A stretch of 64,000 bases of DNA, from positions 62,669-126,668 of the forward strand of contig NZ_QCXX01000007.1 in the NCBI RefSeq assembly GCF_003071065.1, written 5' to 3'. The position numbers and the translations under genes were made by a program. Below are positions 45,740 to 54,457 of the stretch, in pieces. Within the stretch, counting starts at the first letter, position 1. The number at the start of each line of letters is the position of its first letter. Source of the stretch: Sphingobacterium athyrii. Its GTDB lineage: Bacteria; Bacteroidota; Bacteroidia; Sphingobacteriales; Sphingobacteriaceae. The notes under the pieces were generated by a model. It made no database searches and was not told where the DNA came from. It saw only the letters and a program-made list of their open reading frames with translations.

Positions 45740-46633
45740 TTAGAATACCACGTCCTTCTCGGTATTGATTTTGGTCTGCCAGACGATTTTATCCTGCAAC
45801 GTTGTATAGAGAATTTCATAATCCCCTTTACAAACGACGAATGAGCCATAAAAATCTTTTGGCTTCATTAGCCGGTAGACCACCAATGTACGCTTCCCTT
45901 CTACATTTCCGTATGCTTTCATCAGCATATATCCGGTCTTGTTAATCTTCTCCTCAGGAATCTTATAGTCCAGATGCGAGCGGCTCCCATCATCAGGACA
46001 TAAGATCTCCGTCCTGCTTGGCGTAAAAACATAACGGTCACGATACATAGCCACATTAGATAATACAATATCCTTCGCCCAGGCAATGTCATTGAAATCA
46101 GCCGGAAGCAGAAAGATCATGCTGACCATCTTTTCCTGCCAGAGCCTGTCATTGAACGGAATAACAAAATGCAACAGCTTTTGCCCTTTGAATTCATTTA
46201 TGTTGTAGAAATACCGTCCTTCCCTGTTTTCTTCCCGCTGAAGGGCGGTCAAGTCCAGTAAATGATTTCTTTTGCCTTTGACATTCGGAAAATTGTTTAT
46301 CACCGCAAGCATGTCATAACTATATTTCCCTTTCATATGCCCGGTAAATAAGACCTTGTAAGCAGTATCCGAGTAATTTAGATGTTTGAGTACATTTTTG
46401 TATTTAGCAGTAACCTTACTCACATTGATCGGCCCACCATTGGATTGCCAGTTCTCTTCCTTTAAAATATCATCGCCTAAAAATACAGCCAGGTTTTTAT
46501 CGATATTGATAAAATATTCGTCCCCCTCCACGGTATAGCCATTTGATGCCACCTGATAGGATTTGCAGGAAACAAATGCAAAAATTAGCCACACAGTGAT
46601 CAACAGAAGTAAGGGTTTCTCTTTTTTAAACAT
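45740..46633 (-). CDS. lipoprotein of unknown function, last gene of the blaI operon
   Basis: A 297-residue protein with a probable lipoprotein signal (MFKKEKPLLLLITVWLIFAFVSC, lipobox ending at Cys23). The mature part has no recognised domain. It is mixed alpha/beta with many basic and aromatic residues (for example YDMLAVINNFPNVKGKRNHLLDL and YFYNINEFKGQKLLHFVIPFNDRLW). It follows the M56-TonB gene by 12 bp, so it belongs to the same transcript and may serve the same sensing or envelope function. Confidence 0.7.
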   Translation of the reverse strand: MFKKEKPLLLLITVWLIFAFVSCKSYQVASNGYTVEGDEYFINIDKNLAVFLGDDILKEENWQSNGGPINVSKVTAKYKNVLKHLNYSDTAYKVLFTGHMKGKYSYDMLAVINNFPNVKGKRNHLLDLTALQREENREGRYFYNINEFKGQKLLHFVIPFNDRLWQEKMVSMIFLLPADFNDIAWAKDIVLSNVAMYRDRYVFTPSRTEILCPDDGSRSHLDYKIPEEKINKTGYMLMKAYGNVEGKRTLVVYRLMKPKDFYGSFVVCKGDYEILYTTLQDKIVWQTKINTEKDVVF

Positions 46634-46645
46634 CCGGGCGGTCTT

Positions 46646-48685
46646 CTAAGATTTTAAATTCTGCATCTTTAATCCTTCCCAACGGTAAACATCATAAAAA
46701 TTACCATTCACTTTCATTACCCTTAATGTCAATTCATATTGATTTCTAACAGGGCTGCCATCGAGAATACCGGGCTTCCATTTTGCTCCAGATCGCAACA
46801 GTCGGACTAACTCGTCACCAGCCTTCGTATTGGGCGTGCTGACAACTTTAAAATTATTCAGCTGACCATTTTTTTCGACAACAAATTGCACCACGACATT
46901 CCCATCTTTACCAGTTGAGTTTGGTGCGTAATTTTTCATCACATAATCACGTAAGGCAATCATCCCTCCGATAGGTTCTGATGTCACGTCTACACGCGTA
47001 TAATTTTTTACATAACCACCATTCGGGGCAAATTTGTAGTAGAAGGCAGCTTTTGATTCAACAGGTTTACCATCCACCAGGGCAGGCTCCCATTTTGACT
47101 GCGACAATAATTTGGTCGCTTGATCAACAAACTGTTTGTCCAGATCCGTCCTGATTTTTAAAGACTTTATTGTACCATCGGGATTAATAATAAAGTAACT
47201 TTCAATCACGGGATCGAGGTCTTTATTGGATATTTTTCGCGGCATTTTAAAATTCTGGGCAAACCAGCTGCTTAAGCCATCAACGCCGAGCTTTGGTGTA
47301 GCAACCGCTTTTTTTGATTTAGCTGGCGAGCTACCCTCTTGCATTGTATTTAAACGGATAGGTAAGGTATAGGCTACACGTACTTTTCGACCGTTTTGTA
47401 GGCCGGGATTCCATTTTGCTGCACTTTTCATTAACTTCAATGCAGCTTCACCGGTACCATAGCCCAGTTCTTTTTTGAGTTCAAAACTCGACAAGCTCCC
47501 ATCCTGTTCCACAATGAAGGAAATTTCAATAATACCATTCACTGCGTTTTCCAATGCGGCTTTCGGATAGTCGTAATTGTTGCTAACCCACATCATAAAT
47601 TGCCGCATGCCACCAACGGGTTCAGGAACAACTTCAACTTCGGTAAAAACAGCATCCTTCCGAGGGTTCGTTGTATCCTGCTGGATCAAGGCGTTGGCGC
47701 TCCCATCCGCATAAACATTGCTTCCTGCCACAGCTGGTGAAGGTTCAACAATCGCATTCCATTGCCTTCCCGGTGCTTGGTTCGCCGGGATCAACTCTTC
47801 AACAGGCCTGACTGATTCTTTTGATCCGGGTATCTCCAGCTTGTTAATGGAGCTTTCCACATCGGTGACAAGATCCTTCGCCCGGCTTGTATTAAATACC
47901 AAGGTGGAAGCCGTCACCACCAATAGCATTGGTAAAATGGTTACATACAAAAGCTTATGTTTCTGCGTTGATTTATTCTTAAATAACATCATAATTCTTT
48001 TCTTTAAAAACGAATGATTAGAAAACTCATGCGTCAGCGGAAGATGATCCGTCTGCAGGGCGTGAGCGACCAACATTTCGGCATAAGCCACCTTATCTGT
48101 CGAACAGATTTCGTCGGCTATACATTCGTGCTGGAACTTTAACTCCTTTTGAAAGAAATATAAAATCGGATTAAACCAGTTGAAAATTTTCAACAGCTCC
48201 ATCAAAAGCAAATCGTAAGAGTGGCCCTGGTCGACATGAACACGCTCATGTAATTCGATACTGCCACTGTCTTTAATAGACTCGCCAATGATGATTTTAT
48301 TGAAAAATGAAAAACTTAGATAGTCCTGTTCGTGACGCAAAGCGCGAAATAACCACATCAGCCGAGCGATCAGGAAAACACAGGCAATCGCAACTCCTGT
48401 CCAATAGACATAAGTCATCATGTCTATCAGATAAATGGGCTGCTCCTGCGGGCGGATAATGGCAATGTCCATATAGCCGCTCAGATCCACCATCGGTATG
48501 GAATACGCTATTATCTGGGCTTTCGGTAATTCAATAAAAATCCCAATGGGTGCCAAGATCGAGAAAAATATCATCCCGATCAAATAAACCCGATTCCATT
48601 GAAAAAAGGTGAGTTTTCGAAAAATCAGCCTATAGAGCGCAAAGCTGATAATCAATGAAACATTGACAATCAATAAGTAAATCAT
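46646..48685 (-). CDS. M56 family metallopeptidase fused to three TonB C-terminal domains (BlaR1-type)
   Basis: A 679-residue protein that starts at ATG (MIYLLIVNVSLIISF); a TTG two codons upstream is a poorer choice. The N-terminal membrane part (four helices) includes the M56 zinc motif HERVH (about 146-150) and HECIADE further on. Another membrane helix lies near 245-265. The periplasmic C-terminal half contains three successive TonB_C-like repeats (about 360-450, 465-550 and 570-660), two of which open with EPVGGM/EPIGGM. It is linked to a BlaI repressor gene 29 bp upstream, as in beta-lactam sensing. The ligand is unknown, and no beta-lactamase gene is nearby. Confidence 0.9.
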   Translation of the reverse strand: MIYLLIVNVSLIISFALYRLIFRKLTFFQWNRVYLIGMIFFSILAPIGIFIELPKAQIIAYSIPMVDLSGYMDIAIIRPQEQPIYLIDMMTYVYWTGVAIACVFLIARLMWLFRALRHEQDYLSFSFFNKIIIGESIKDSGSIELHERVHVDQGHSYDLLLMELLKIFNWFNPILYFFQKELKFQHECIADEICSTDKVAYAEMLVAHALQTDHLPLTHEFSNHSFLKKRIMMLFKNKSTQKHKLLYVTILPMLLVVTASTLVFNTSRAKDLVTDVESSINKLEIPGSKESVRPVEELIPANQAPGRQWNAIVEPSPAVAGSNVYADGSANALIQQDTTNPRKDAVFTEVEVVPEPVGGMRQFMMWVSNNYDYPKAALENAVNGIIEISFIVEQDGSLSSFELKKELGYGTGEAALKLMKSAAKWNPGLQNGRKVRVAYTLPIRLNTMQEGSSPAKSKKAVATPKLGVDGLSSWFAQNFKMPRKISNKDLDPVIESYFIINPDGTIKSLKIRTDLDKQFVDQATKLLSQSKWEPALVDGKPVESKAAFYYKFAPNGGYVKNYTRVDVTSEPIGGMIALRDYVMKNYAPNSTGKDGNVVVQFVVEKNGQLNNFKVVSTPNTKAGDELVRLLRSGAKWKPGILDGSPVRNQYELTLRVMKVNGNFYDVYRWEGLKMQNLKS

Positions 48686-48714
48686 AATCAAAAGTTTATA
48701 AGAGGTGGTTGTTG

Positions 48715-49083
48715 TTATTTGTTTTTTCGGATAATCGAAAGAATATCATCTAATTCTTTGACATCCAATTTATTCTCTTCCAGAAAATAAGAAAGCATAC
48801 TTTTGGGAGAATTATCAAAATAATTATTCAACAACTTACCAGTGATTCCTTTTTTATATTCCTCTTTTGAAATCTTTGGCAAATACTGATGGCTTTTACC
48901 AAAAGACTCATGCGATACAAAACCCTTGGTTTCGAGAATACGCACTATCGTTGAAACTGTATTGTAAGCAGGTTTTGGTTCAGGTAGTCGGTCAATGATA
49001 TCTTTGACAAAACCACGTTCCATTTCCCAAAGCTCCTGCATGATCTGTTCTTCTGCTTTAGTCAACTCTTTAAAATCTTCCAT
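48715..49083 (-). CDS. BlaI/MecI-family transcriptional repressor
   Basis: A 122-residue winged-helix repressor: LTKAEEQIMQELWEMERGFVKDIIDRLPEPKPAYNTVSTIVRILETKGFVSHE includes the recognition helix (about 40-55). A dimerisation tail follows (SMLSYFLEENKLDVKELDDILSIIRK). Family members are cleaved when the M56 partner is activated. The next gene in the operon encodes such a partner. A 16-bp palindrome 25 bp upstream of the start is a good candidate operator, so autorepression is likely. Confidence 0.93.
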   Translation of the reverse strand: MEDFKELTKAEEQIMQELWEMERGFVKDIIDRLPEPKPAYNTVSTIVRILETKGFVSHESFGKSHQYLPKISKEEYKKGITGKLLNNYFDNSPKSMLSYFLEENKLDVKELDDILSIIRKNK

Positions 49084-49107
49084 AACTCCTTTATATTAAC
49101 AGTACTG

Positions 49108-49123
49108 TTGTAATCGATTACAA
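49108..49123 (-). promoter_or_regulatory. probable BlaI operator
   Basis: TTGTAATCGATTACAA is a perfect 16-bp palindrome placed upstream of the blaI start. It contains the TGTA/TACA half sites known for BlaI/MecI operators, with different spacing. Seen directly; the binding protein is inferred from position. Confidence 0.65.
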
Positions 49124-49130
49124 TACAAGT

Positions 49131-49174
49131 ATATAACTAAAGAAATAGTTCTACAACTATTTCTTTAGTTATAT
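49131..49174. repeat. perfect 20-bp inverted repeat, 4-nt loop
   Basis: ATATAACTAAAGAAATAGTT (49131-49150) is followed by CTAC and its exact reverse complement (49155-49174). It lies between the convergently read end of arfB and the blaI control region. There is no clear U tract beyond the stem on the minus strand, but the A/T-rich stem may still stop arfB transcripts. Confidence 0.85.
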
Positions 49175-49232
49175 GCATAAGTTACTGATTATAAATAAAA
49201 TAAAATTAAACCAAATACTACTTTATAACAGA

Positions 49233-49637
49233 CTAATCTTCAAAATTCCGTCTGCGTAAAGCTTTCAGCTGGGACTGTTGCTTCTTGCGGTCTAGCCTTT
49301 TTAACACACTGGAATAGGGTATTTTGGTTTTCTTTCTTGGTTTTATGGGTATAAGGGCATCCTTCACCAGGTGAAGAAAACGATCAATGGCAATTTCCTT
49401 GTTGCGTATCTGCGAGCGGTCTGTATCAGATTCCAGCTGCAAAATGCCTTCTTTATTTATGCGATTTGAGAGCCTTTCAGTCAGAATGGCCTTTTCCTCG
49501 GCTGATAAAACTGTCGACTGTTCCACATCCCATTGTAGGGTCACTTTGGAGGATACCTTATTGACATGTTGCCCCCCTGCCCCACCGGACCGTGAAAATT
49601 TAAACGTCAGCTCTCCGATTAATCCTGTTATATTCAT
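49233..49637 (-). CDS. arfB: alternative ribosome-rescue factor ArfB (YaeJ)
   Basis: A 134-residue peptidyl-tRNA hydrolase that frees stalled ribosomes. The GGQ motif is at 21-23 (SRSGGAGGQHVNKVSSKV). The C-terminal basic tail (RKKTKIPYSSVLKRLDRKKQQSQLKALRRRNF) is the part that enters the empty mRNA channel. Length and both parts match ArfB rather than a full release factor. Its start overlaps the stop of the upstream DUF1003 gene by four bases, indicating translational coupling. Confidence 0.93.
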   Translation of the reverse strand: MNITGLIGELTFKFSRSGGAGGQHVNKVSSKVTLQWDVEQSTVLSAEEKAILTERLSNRINKEGILQLESDTDRSQIRNKEIAIDRFLHLVKDALIPIKPRKKTKIPYSSVLKRLDRKKQQSQLKALRRRNFED

Positions 49638-50353
49638 TTGTTTTTAAATGCTTCTTCTATTTTTTCCATCTTCTTGAGCAGAAAGCCTAATTTCTCGACT
49701 TGGTCACGCTGCACTTCAACGAGTTCCTGCTCTTTGCGAATAATGAGATGGTCTATTTTTTCATGTAGTTCCCTGATTTCAAGTTCAGCTTTGAGGTTAA
49801 CCATATAATCATTCCGTGCCCGCTCACGGTCTTTGGCCTCCTGCCTATTTTGGCTCATCATAATGACAGGTGCCTGTAGCGCGGCGACACAAGATAAGAT
49901 GAGATTAAGCAAAATAAATGGATAAGGGTCAAAACCTTTATTATTTAGCCAATAGGTATTGAACGCAATCCAGATCAGCAAAAATGCGAGGAAAGAAATA
50001 ATAAATGTCCAACTCCCGCCGAATTCGGCAACTTTATCCGCTACACGTTCTCCCACCGAGGTCGCGCCGCCTACATCACTGTCTATACCTGCACTAATGA
50101 CTTTATTATCCTTAAAGCTCTGTATCACTTGTTGATCCAATTGACTGAGCTGTCCAGACTCATCCTTCAAAAATTCGGTAATATAGGCTTCCTTAAACCG
50201 CGTCAGTTCAGAGGCAGCAATGCACTTATCTTTCGCAAAACCCGGGTATTCCTTCCGGATCAATTTAAAAATAGGTTGTCGAATAGAAGCACCCCAAATA
50301 CGCTGTTCGATAGGGAATTGCTGTCCTGAAATATCACTTGTAAAATTGTCCAT
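49634..50353 (-). CDS. DUF1003 membrane protein
   Basis: A 239-residue protein. A soluble N-terminal part is followed by two membrane helices (WTFIISFLAFLLIWIAFNTYW and PFILLNLILSCVAALQAPVIM) with the family-conserved MMSQNRQEAKDRERARNDY directly after. A C-terminal coiled coil follows (about 185-239). Function of the family is not known. It is translationally coupled to arfB. The upstream neighbour is divergent. Confidence 0.88.
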   Translation of the reverse strand: MDNFTSDISGQQFPIEQRIWGASIRQPIFKLIRKEYPGFAKDKCIAASELTRFKEAYITEFLKDESGQLSQLDQQVIQSFKDNKVISAGIDSDVGGATSVGERVADKVAEFGGSWTFIISFLAFLLIWIAFNTYWLNNKGFDPYPFILLNLILSCVAALQAPVIMMSQNRQEAKDRERARNDYMVNLKAELEIRELHEKIDHLIIRKEQELVEVQRDQVEKLGFLLKKMEKIEEAFKNK

Positions 50354-50610
50354 ATACCGCTTAAATGTCTACTTAAAGATAATGCTTTTTAAGTAATCAA
50401 AAAATTCACAAAACTATGGCAATTGGTTTTTGTTATTTTAGGCATAAATAGTCGAAATTTGCAGCACAAAAAATTAGTTATGAAATCATCAGGATTTATT
50501 CGCACACAGAAAAGGCGGTAAATCTGACGCTTCATCACCTTTAAAATAGAACCGAGTGCAGCGAGTTCATTTGTACCAATGAAAGCGAACACTAAATAAA
50601 AATTATATCA

Positions 50611-51753
50611 ATGAAAATAGGCATTGTTTGTTATCCCACATTTGGTGGCAGTGGTGTTGTGGCAACGGAATTAGGAAAGGCTCTGGCGGCCAATGGACAT
50701 GAGATCCATTTTATAACCTACCGACAACCTGCACGCCTAGATTTCTTTTCGGAAAACCTATACTATCACGAAGTAGCAGTATCCCAATATCCACTTTTTG
50801 ACTTTTTACCTTACGAATCCGCCCTGGCCAGTAAACTGGTTGATGTTGTACGTTTTGAAAAGCTGGATCTGATCCATGTGCATTATGCAATTCCCCACGC
50901 TTCGGCTGCGTTTATGGCAAAGCAAATATTGCTGACGACTTATGGCATTAATATCCCTGTTGTGACCACTCTTCATGGCACAGATATTACACTGGTTGGA
51001 AAGGATAAGAGCTTTAGCCCGGTCGTCACCTTTTCGATCAATCAGTCAGACGGTGTAACCGCCGTTTCACAAAATCTAAAAGATGAGACACTCCGATATT
51101 TTGATATCTCCAGAGATATTAAAGTGATTACCAACTTTATCGATCTCGATAGATTCAGTAATAGGGATCGCTCCCATTTCAAAAAAGCGATTGCTCCGGG
51201 CAACGAACGGATCCTGGTCCACACCTCGAATTTCAGAAAAGTCAAAAATACAGAAGACGTTATTCGTATATTTAAGAAAGTACATGACGTCATCCCTTCC
51301 AAACTATTAATGGTAGGTGACGGGCCCGAACGCCGCAACGCGGAAGAATTATCCAGAGAATTGGATGTGTGTAAAGATGTTCGCTTTTTGGGCAAACAGG
51401 ATGCCGTGGAAGAGATTTTATCTGTTTCCGATCTTTTCCTGATGCCTTCCAGTTCCGAAAGTTTTGGATTGGCCGCACTAGAAGCAATGGCCTGTCAGGT
51501 CCCGGTAGTTTCATCCAATACGGGTGGATTACCAGAGCTCAATGAAAATGGTGTCACAGGATTCCTCAGTAATGTGGGTGATGTAGATGATATGGCCAAG
51601 AATGCAATCTATATTTTAGAAGATGCAGAACGATTGGAAAAATTTAAAGAAGCGGCGTTAAATCATGCTAAAAAATTCCAATTGTCTAATATCATGCCGC
51701 TATACGAACAATATTACCAGGAAGTGATTGATCAAACGACAAAAGCGCAATAA
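50611..51753 (+). CDS. bshA: N-acetyl-alpha-D-glucosaminyl L-malate synthase BshA
   Basis: A 380-residue GT4-family glycosyltransferase, the first enzyme of bacillithiol synthesis (UDP-GlcNAc plus malate). Features are the N-terminal MKIGIVCYPTFGGSGVVATELGKALA, HVHYAIPHASAAFMA, TLHGTDITLVG, and the donor-site motif PSSSESFGLAALEAMACQVPVVSSNTGGLPE. The full-length match to BshA-type spacing favours this over a generic glycosyltransferase. The other bsh genes are not in the window. It sits alone before pyrH. Confidence 0.9.
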   Translation: MKIGIVCYPTFGGSGVVATELGKALAANGHEIHFITYRQPARLDFFSENLYYHEVAVSQYPLFDFLPYESALASKLVDVVRFEKLDLIHVHYAIPHASAAFMAKQILLTTYGINIPVVTTLHGTDITLVGKDKSFSPVVTFSINQSDGVTAVSQNLKDETLRYFDISRDIKVITNFIDLDRFSNRDRSHFKKAIAPGNERILVHTSNFRKVKNTEDVIRIFKKVHDVIPSKLLMVGDGPERRNAEELSRELDVCKDVRFLGKQDAVEEILSVSDLFLMPSSSESFGLAALEAMACQVPVVSSNTGGLPELNENGVTGFLSNVGDVDDMAKNAIYILEDAERLEKFKEAALNHAKKFQLSNIMPLYEQYYQEVIDQTTKAQ

Positions 51754-51790
51754 ATATCATTTTTGGCCTTAAGGGTTGAAAAAAAAATTT

Positions 51791-51798
51791 TATCTTTG
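51791..51798 (+). promoter_or_regulatory. -7 promoter box before pyrH
   Basis: TATCTTTG fits TANNTTTG and lies 30 bp before the pyrH start. No convincing -33 box at the usual distance was seen. Confidence 0.45.
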
Positions 51799-51827
51799 AC
51801 CTTTGGAAAATTTCCAAAAAAACAATT

Positions 51828-52532
51828 ATGAAATACAAACGTATCTTATTAAAACTTAGCGGTGAATCCTTAATGGGTGACCAAAGCTATGGTATCGATA
51901 TTAACCGTGTATCACAATACGCTAATGATATCAAAGAAATTCACGATCAAGGTCTAGAAATCGCAATTGTTATCGGCGGTGGTAACATTTACCGCGGTTT
52001 AAGCGCTGAAAAATCAGGGATGGACCGTGTTCAGGCAGACTACATGGGAATGCTTGCGACCGTCATCAACAGTATGGCACTTCAGGATGCACTTGAGAAA
52101 GTTGGGAAAAAGACACGTTTGCTAACGGCAATCAAAATGGAACAGATCTGCGAACCGTTTATTCGCAGAAGAGCGGTACGGCACCTGGAAAAGGGACGTA
52201 TTGTTATTTTCGGAGCTGGTACCGGAAACCCATATTTCACAACCGATACGGCAGCGTCATTACGCGCGATTGAAATCAACGCCGATGCTGTATTAAAAGG
52301 AACACGTGTAGATGGTATCTATACCGCTGATCCGGAGAAAGATCCTAGTGCAACAAAATTTGAAGAGATCTCATTCACGGAAGTATATGAAAAAGGGTTA
52401 AACGTAATGGATATGACCGCCTTTACCCTCTGTCAAGAAAATAAATTACCAATCATTGTATTTGACATGAACAAGCCGGGCAACTTATTGAAACTTGCAA
52501 ACGGTGAACATGTCGGAACTGTGGTAAAATAA
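51828..52532 (+). CDS. pyrH: UMP kinase
   Basis: A 234-residue enzyme phosphorylating UMP to UDP. Conserved parts are KRILLKLSGESLMGD, VIGGGNIYRG, the central DYMGMLATVINSMALQDALE, and GTGNPYFTTDTAASLRA with the following VLKGTRVDGIYTADPEKDPSA. Length is typical. It is followed 28 bp downstream by frr, the common pyrH-frr pairing. Confidence 0.97.
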   Translation: MKYKRILLKLSGESLMGDQSYGIDINRVSQYANDIKEIHDQGLEIAIVIGGGNIYRGLSAEKSGMDRVQADYMGMLATVINSMALQDALEKVGKKTRLLTAIKMEQICEPFIRRRAVRHLEKGRIVIFGAGTGNPYFTTDTAASLRAIEINADAVLKGTRVDGIYTADPEKDPSATKFEEISFTEVYEKGLNVMDMTAFTLCQENKLPIIVFDMNKPGNLLKLANGEHVGTVVK

Positions 52533-52560
52533 TTAATATCTGTAAAAAACGTAATCTTAT

Positions 52561-53124
52561 ATGAACGAACTAATTTCAATTGAATTGGACGATTGTAAAG
52601 ACAAGATGTCCAAAGCAGTTGCTCACACTGAGTCTGAATTAACAAAAATTCGCGCCGGTAAAGCTTCACCATCCATGTTAGATGGTATTTCAGTCGATTA
52701 TTATGGTAGCGCTACTCCACTTTCGCAAGTAGCCAACATCAATACTACTGATGCACGGACAATTGTCATCCAACCTTGGGAAAAATCGCTCATCAACGCA
52801 ATTGAAAAAGCTATTACGGATGCTAACCTTGGCATCAATCCTCAAAATGATGGTATCGTAATCCGCTTAAATGTCCCTCCTTTGACTGAAGAAAGAAGAC
52901 GTGACCTGGTGAAAAAAGTAAAAGAAGAGACTGAAAGAGGTCGTATTGCTATCCGTAATATTCGTAAGGATACAAATGAATCCATCAAAAAACTAAAAAA
53001 TGATGGCGCCTCAGAAGATGAAATCAAAACTGCTGAAGGTGAAGTCCAAAAATTGACTGATGCATACATTGTAAAAGTTGATAAGTTGGCTGAACTGAAA
53101 GAAAAAGATATCATGACTGTTTAA
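52561..53124 (+). CDS. frr: ribosome recycling factor
   Basis: A 187-residue, mostly helical protein that splits post-termination ribosomes with EF-G. Family stretches include SELTKIRAGKASPSMLDGISVDYYGSATPLSQVANI, PWEKSLINAIEKAI, NDGIVIRLNVPPLTEERRRDLVKKVKEE and RIAIRNIRKDTN. The length agrees. It ends in one of the strongest terminators in the window. Confidence 0.97.
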   Translation: MNELISIELDDCKDKMSKAVAHTESELTKIRAGKASPSMLDGISVDYYGSATPLSQVANINTTDARTIVIQPWEKSLINAIEKAITDANLGINPQNDGIVIRLNVPPLTEERRRDLVKKVKEETERGRIAIRNIRKDTNESIKKLKNDGASEDEIKTAEGEVQKLTDAYIVKVDKLAELKEKDIMTV

Positions 53125-53140
53125 GTTGCTATGCTTAAAC

Positions 53141-53186
53141 AAACGAAAGGAGGATGTTCAAAAGATTGAACATCCTCCTTTCGTTT
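53141..53186 (+). terminator. intrinsic terminator after frr
   Basis: A perfect 21-bp stem (53141-53161 with 53166-53186) has an AAGA loop. The arm begins AAACGAAAGGAGGATGTT. Confidence 0.92.
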
Positions 53187-53368
53187 ATGGGATTCGTATC
53201 CCGGCCTCCACTCTCATTAAATATTCAGCAGGCTCGCCTTCACTTTCCCAACAGCTTCTATCTTATTTTCTGATAGTTCAATATATCCCTTCACAAAATA
53301 TTCCGCGGCGTTTTATTGATATTTGACCAAAATAATTGTACATTGTACACTAACACATAATCAGTTAT

Positions 53369-54352
53369 ATGATGAACAATTCTCGCCGTCAATTTTTAAA
53401 GCAAGCTGGAATAGGTCTTTCGGCAGCTTATCTGATGCCCAACTTGATATCTTGTCAAAATAAAGCGGGCGCCGTCAGTGACAATCCCCTGCAGAACATA
53501 GGTGTACAGCTCTATTCCATACGGGATTTAATGGATAAAGATCCAAAAGGTTCTTTGGAGCAAATTGCAAAAATTGGCTTCAAACATGTTGAGCTATATG
53601 GTATTGATCCCGCCGCCAAGCAATTCTGGAAATTACCTTATAAAGAGCTAAAAAAGATTTTGGATGACAATGGCTTAAAAACCTATTCGGGTCATTATGA
53701 CATGTCTAAATATCTCAGTAAATCCCATACAGATAAAGAAGATCTATCCATTTATTTTGATGCGGCAAAAGAGCTCGGTCAGGAATATGTTATTGCACCG
53801 GTTACACCGATGTTCGATATTAATGCACTTAAAAAAGACGATTATCTCTATGCCGCAGAACAACTTAATAAAGCAGGGGAAGAGGCGAAGAAACTCGGAT
53901 TAAAGGTTGCATACCACAACCATTTCTGGGAATTTAGAGATCTGGGGAATAATACGATGGGGGAAGAAGTCATGTTAGCTTTCACAGAACCTGATCTGGT
54001 GGATTTTGAACTTGATCTTTTCTGGGCCGAGAAAGCCGGAAAAAATCCGATATCCATATTCGAAAAATTCCCGAATAGATTTAAACTATGGCATGTGAAG
54101 GATATGGACCGTACAAAATCCAATCCGATCGAATGGCCTAAGGACGGCAAGTTGCCGGTTGAACAGATCTTTAAAGATATCAGATATACCGAAGTTGGTA
54201 CAGGAAGTATCAATTTTACCGAGATTGTCAAAGAGAAGGCTAAAGCAGGGCTGAAATATGCTTTTGTGGAGCAAGACGACATTTATATGCCAAATAAGAT
54301 GGAGAGTCTTAAAAAGAGCTACGACTATGTGCAGGCAAATCTTATCAAATAA
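53369..54352 (+). CDS. sugar phosphate isomerase/epimerase-like protein with Tat lipoprotein signal
   Basis: A 327-residue TIM-barrel protein of the xylose-isomerase-like/AP-endonuclease-2 type. The N terminus NNSRRQFLKQAGIGLSAAYLMPNLISC combines a twin-arginine motif (S-R-R-Q-F-L-K) with a lipobox cysteine, so it is probably a folded, Tat-exported lipoprotein. Barrel motifs include GVQLYSIRDLM, GFKHVELYG, AYHNHFWEF (metal-ligand His), DFELDLFWAEKAG and LWHVKDMD. Relatives act on sugar phosphates or inositols; the substrate is open. An insertion sequence lies directly behind its stop codon. Confidence 0.87.
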   Translation: MMNNSRRQFLKQAGIGLSAAYLMPNLISCQNKAGAVSDNPLQNIGVQLYSIRDLMDKDPKGSLEQIAKIGFKHVELYGIDPAAKQFWKLPYKELKKILDDNGLKTYSGHYDMSKYLSKSHTDKEDLSIYFDAAKELGQEYVIAPVTPMFDINALKKDDYLYAAEQLNKAGEEAKKLGLKVAYHNHFWEFRDLGNNTMGEEVMLAFTEPDLVDFELDLFWAEKAGKNPISIFEKFPNRFKLWHVKDMDRTKSNPIEWPKDGKLPVEQIFKDIRYTEVGTGSINFTEIVKEKAKAGLKYAFVEQDDIYMPNKMESLKKSYDYVQANLIK

Positions 54353-54385
54353 AAAGAGGTTGTCTCAAAAAGACAGCCTCTTTTT
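54351..54385 (+). terminator. hairpin at the left end of the insertion sequence
   Basis: A 15-bp stem with one G-T wobble (54351-54365 with 54371-54385) is followed by a T run. It would terminate the isomerase transcript and shield the transposase from read-through. Confidence 0.75.
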
Positions 54386-54457
54386 TATATTATTTCATTA
54401 TGTTTAATTTGGTTCAATTAACTGATTTTCATATATTTAAAGTGTAAAAAAAGATAT

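Noticed and set aside
53126..53326. 66-codon open frame after frr
   Set aside because: It runs straight through the 21-bp terminator hairpin and lacks any family features.
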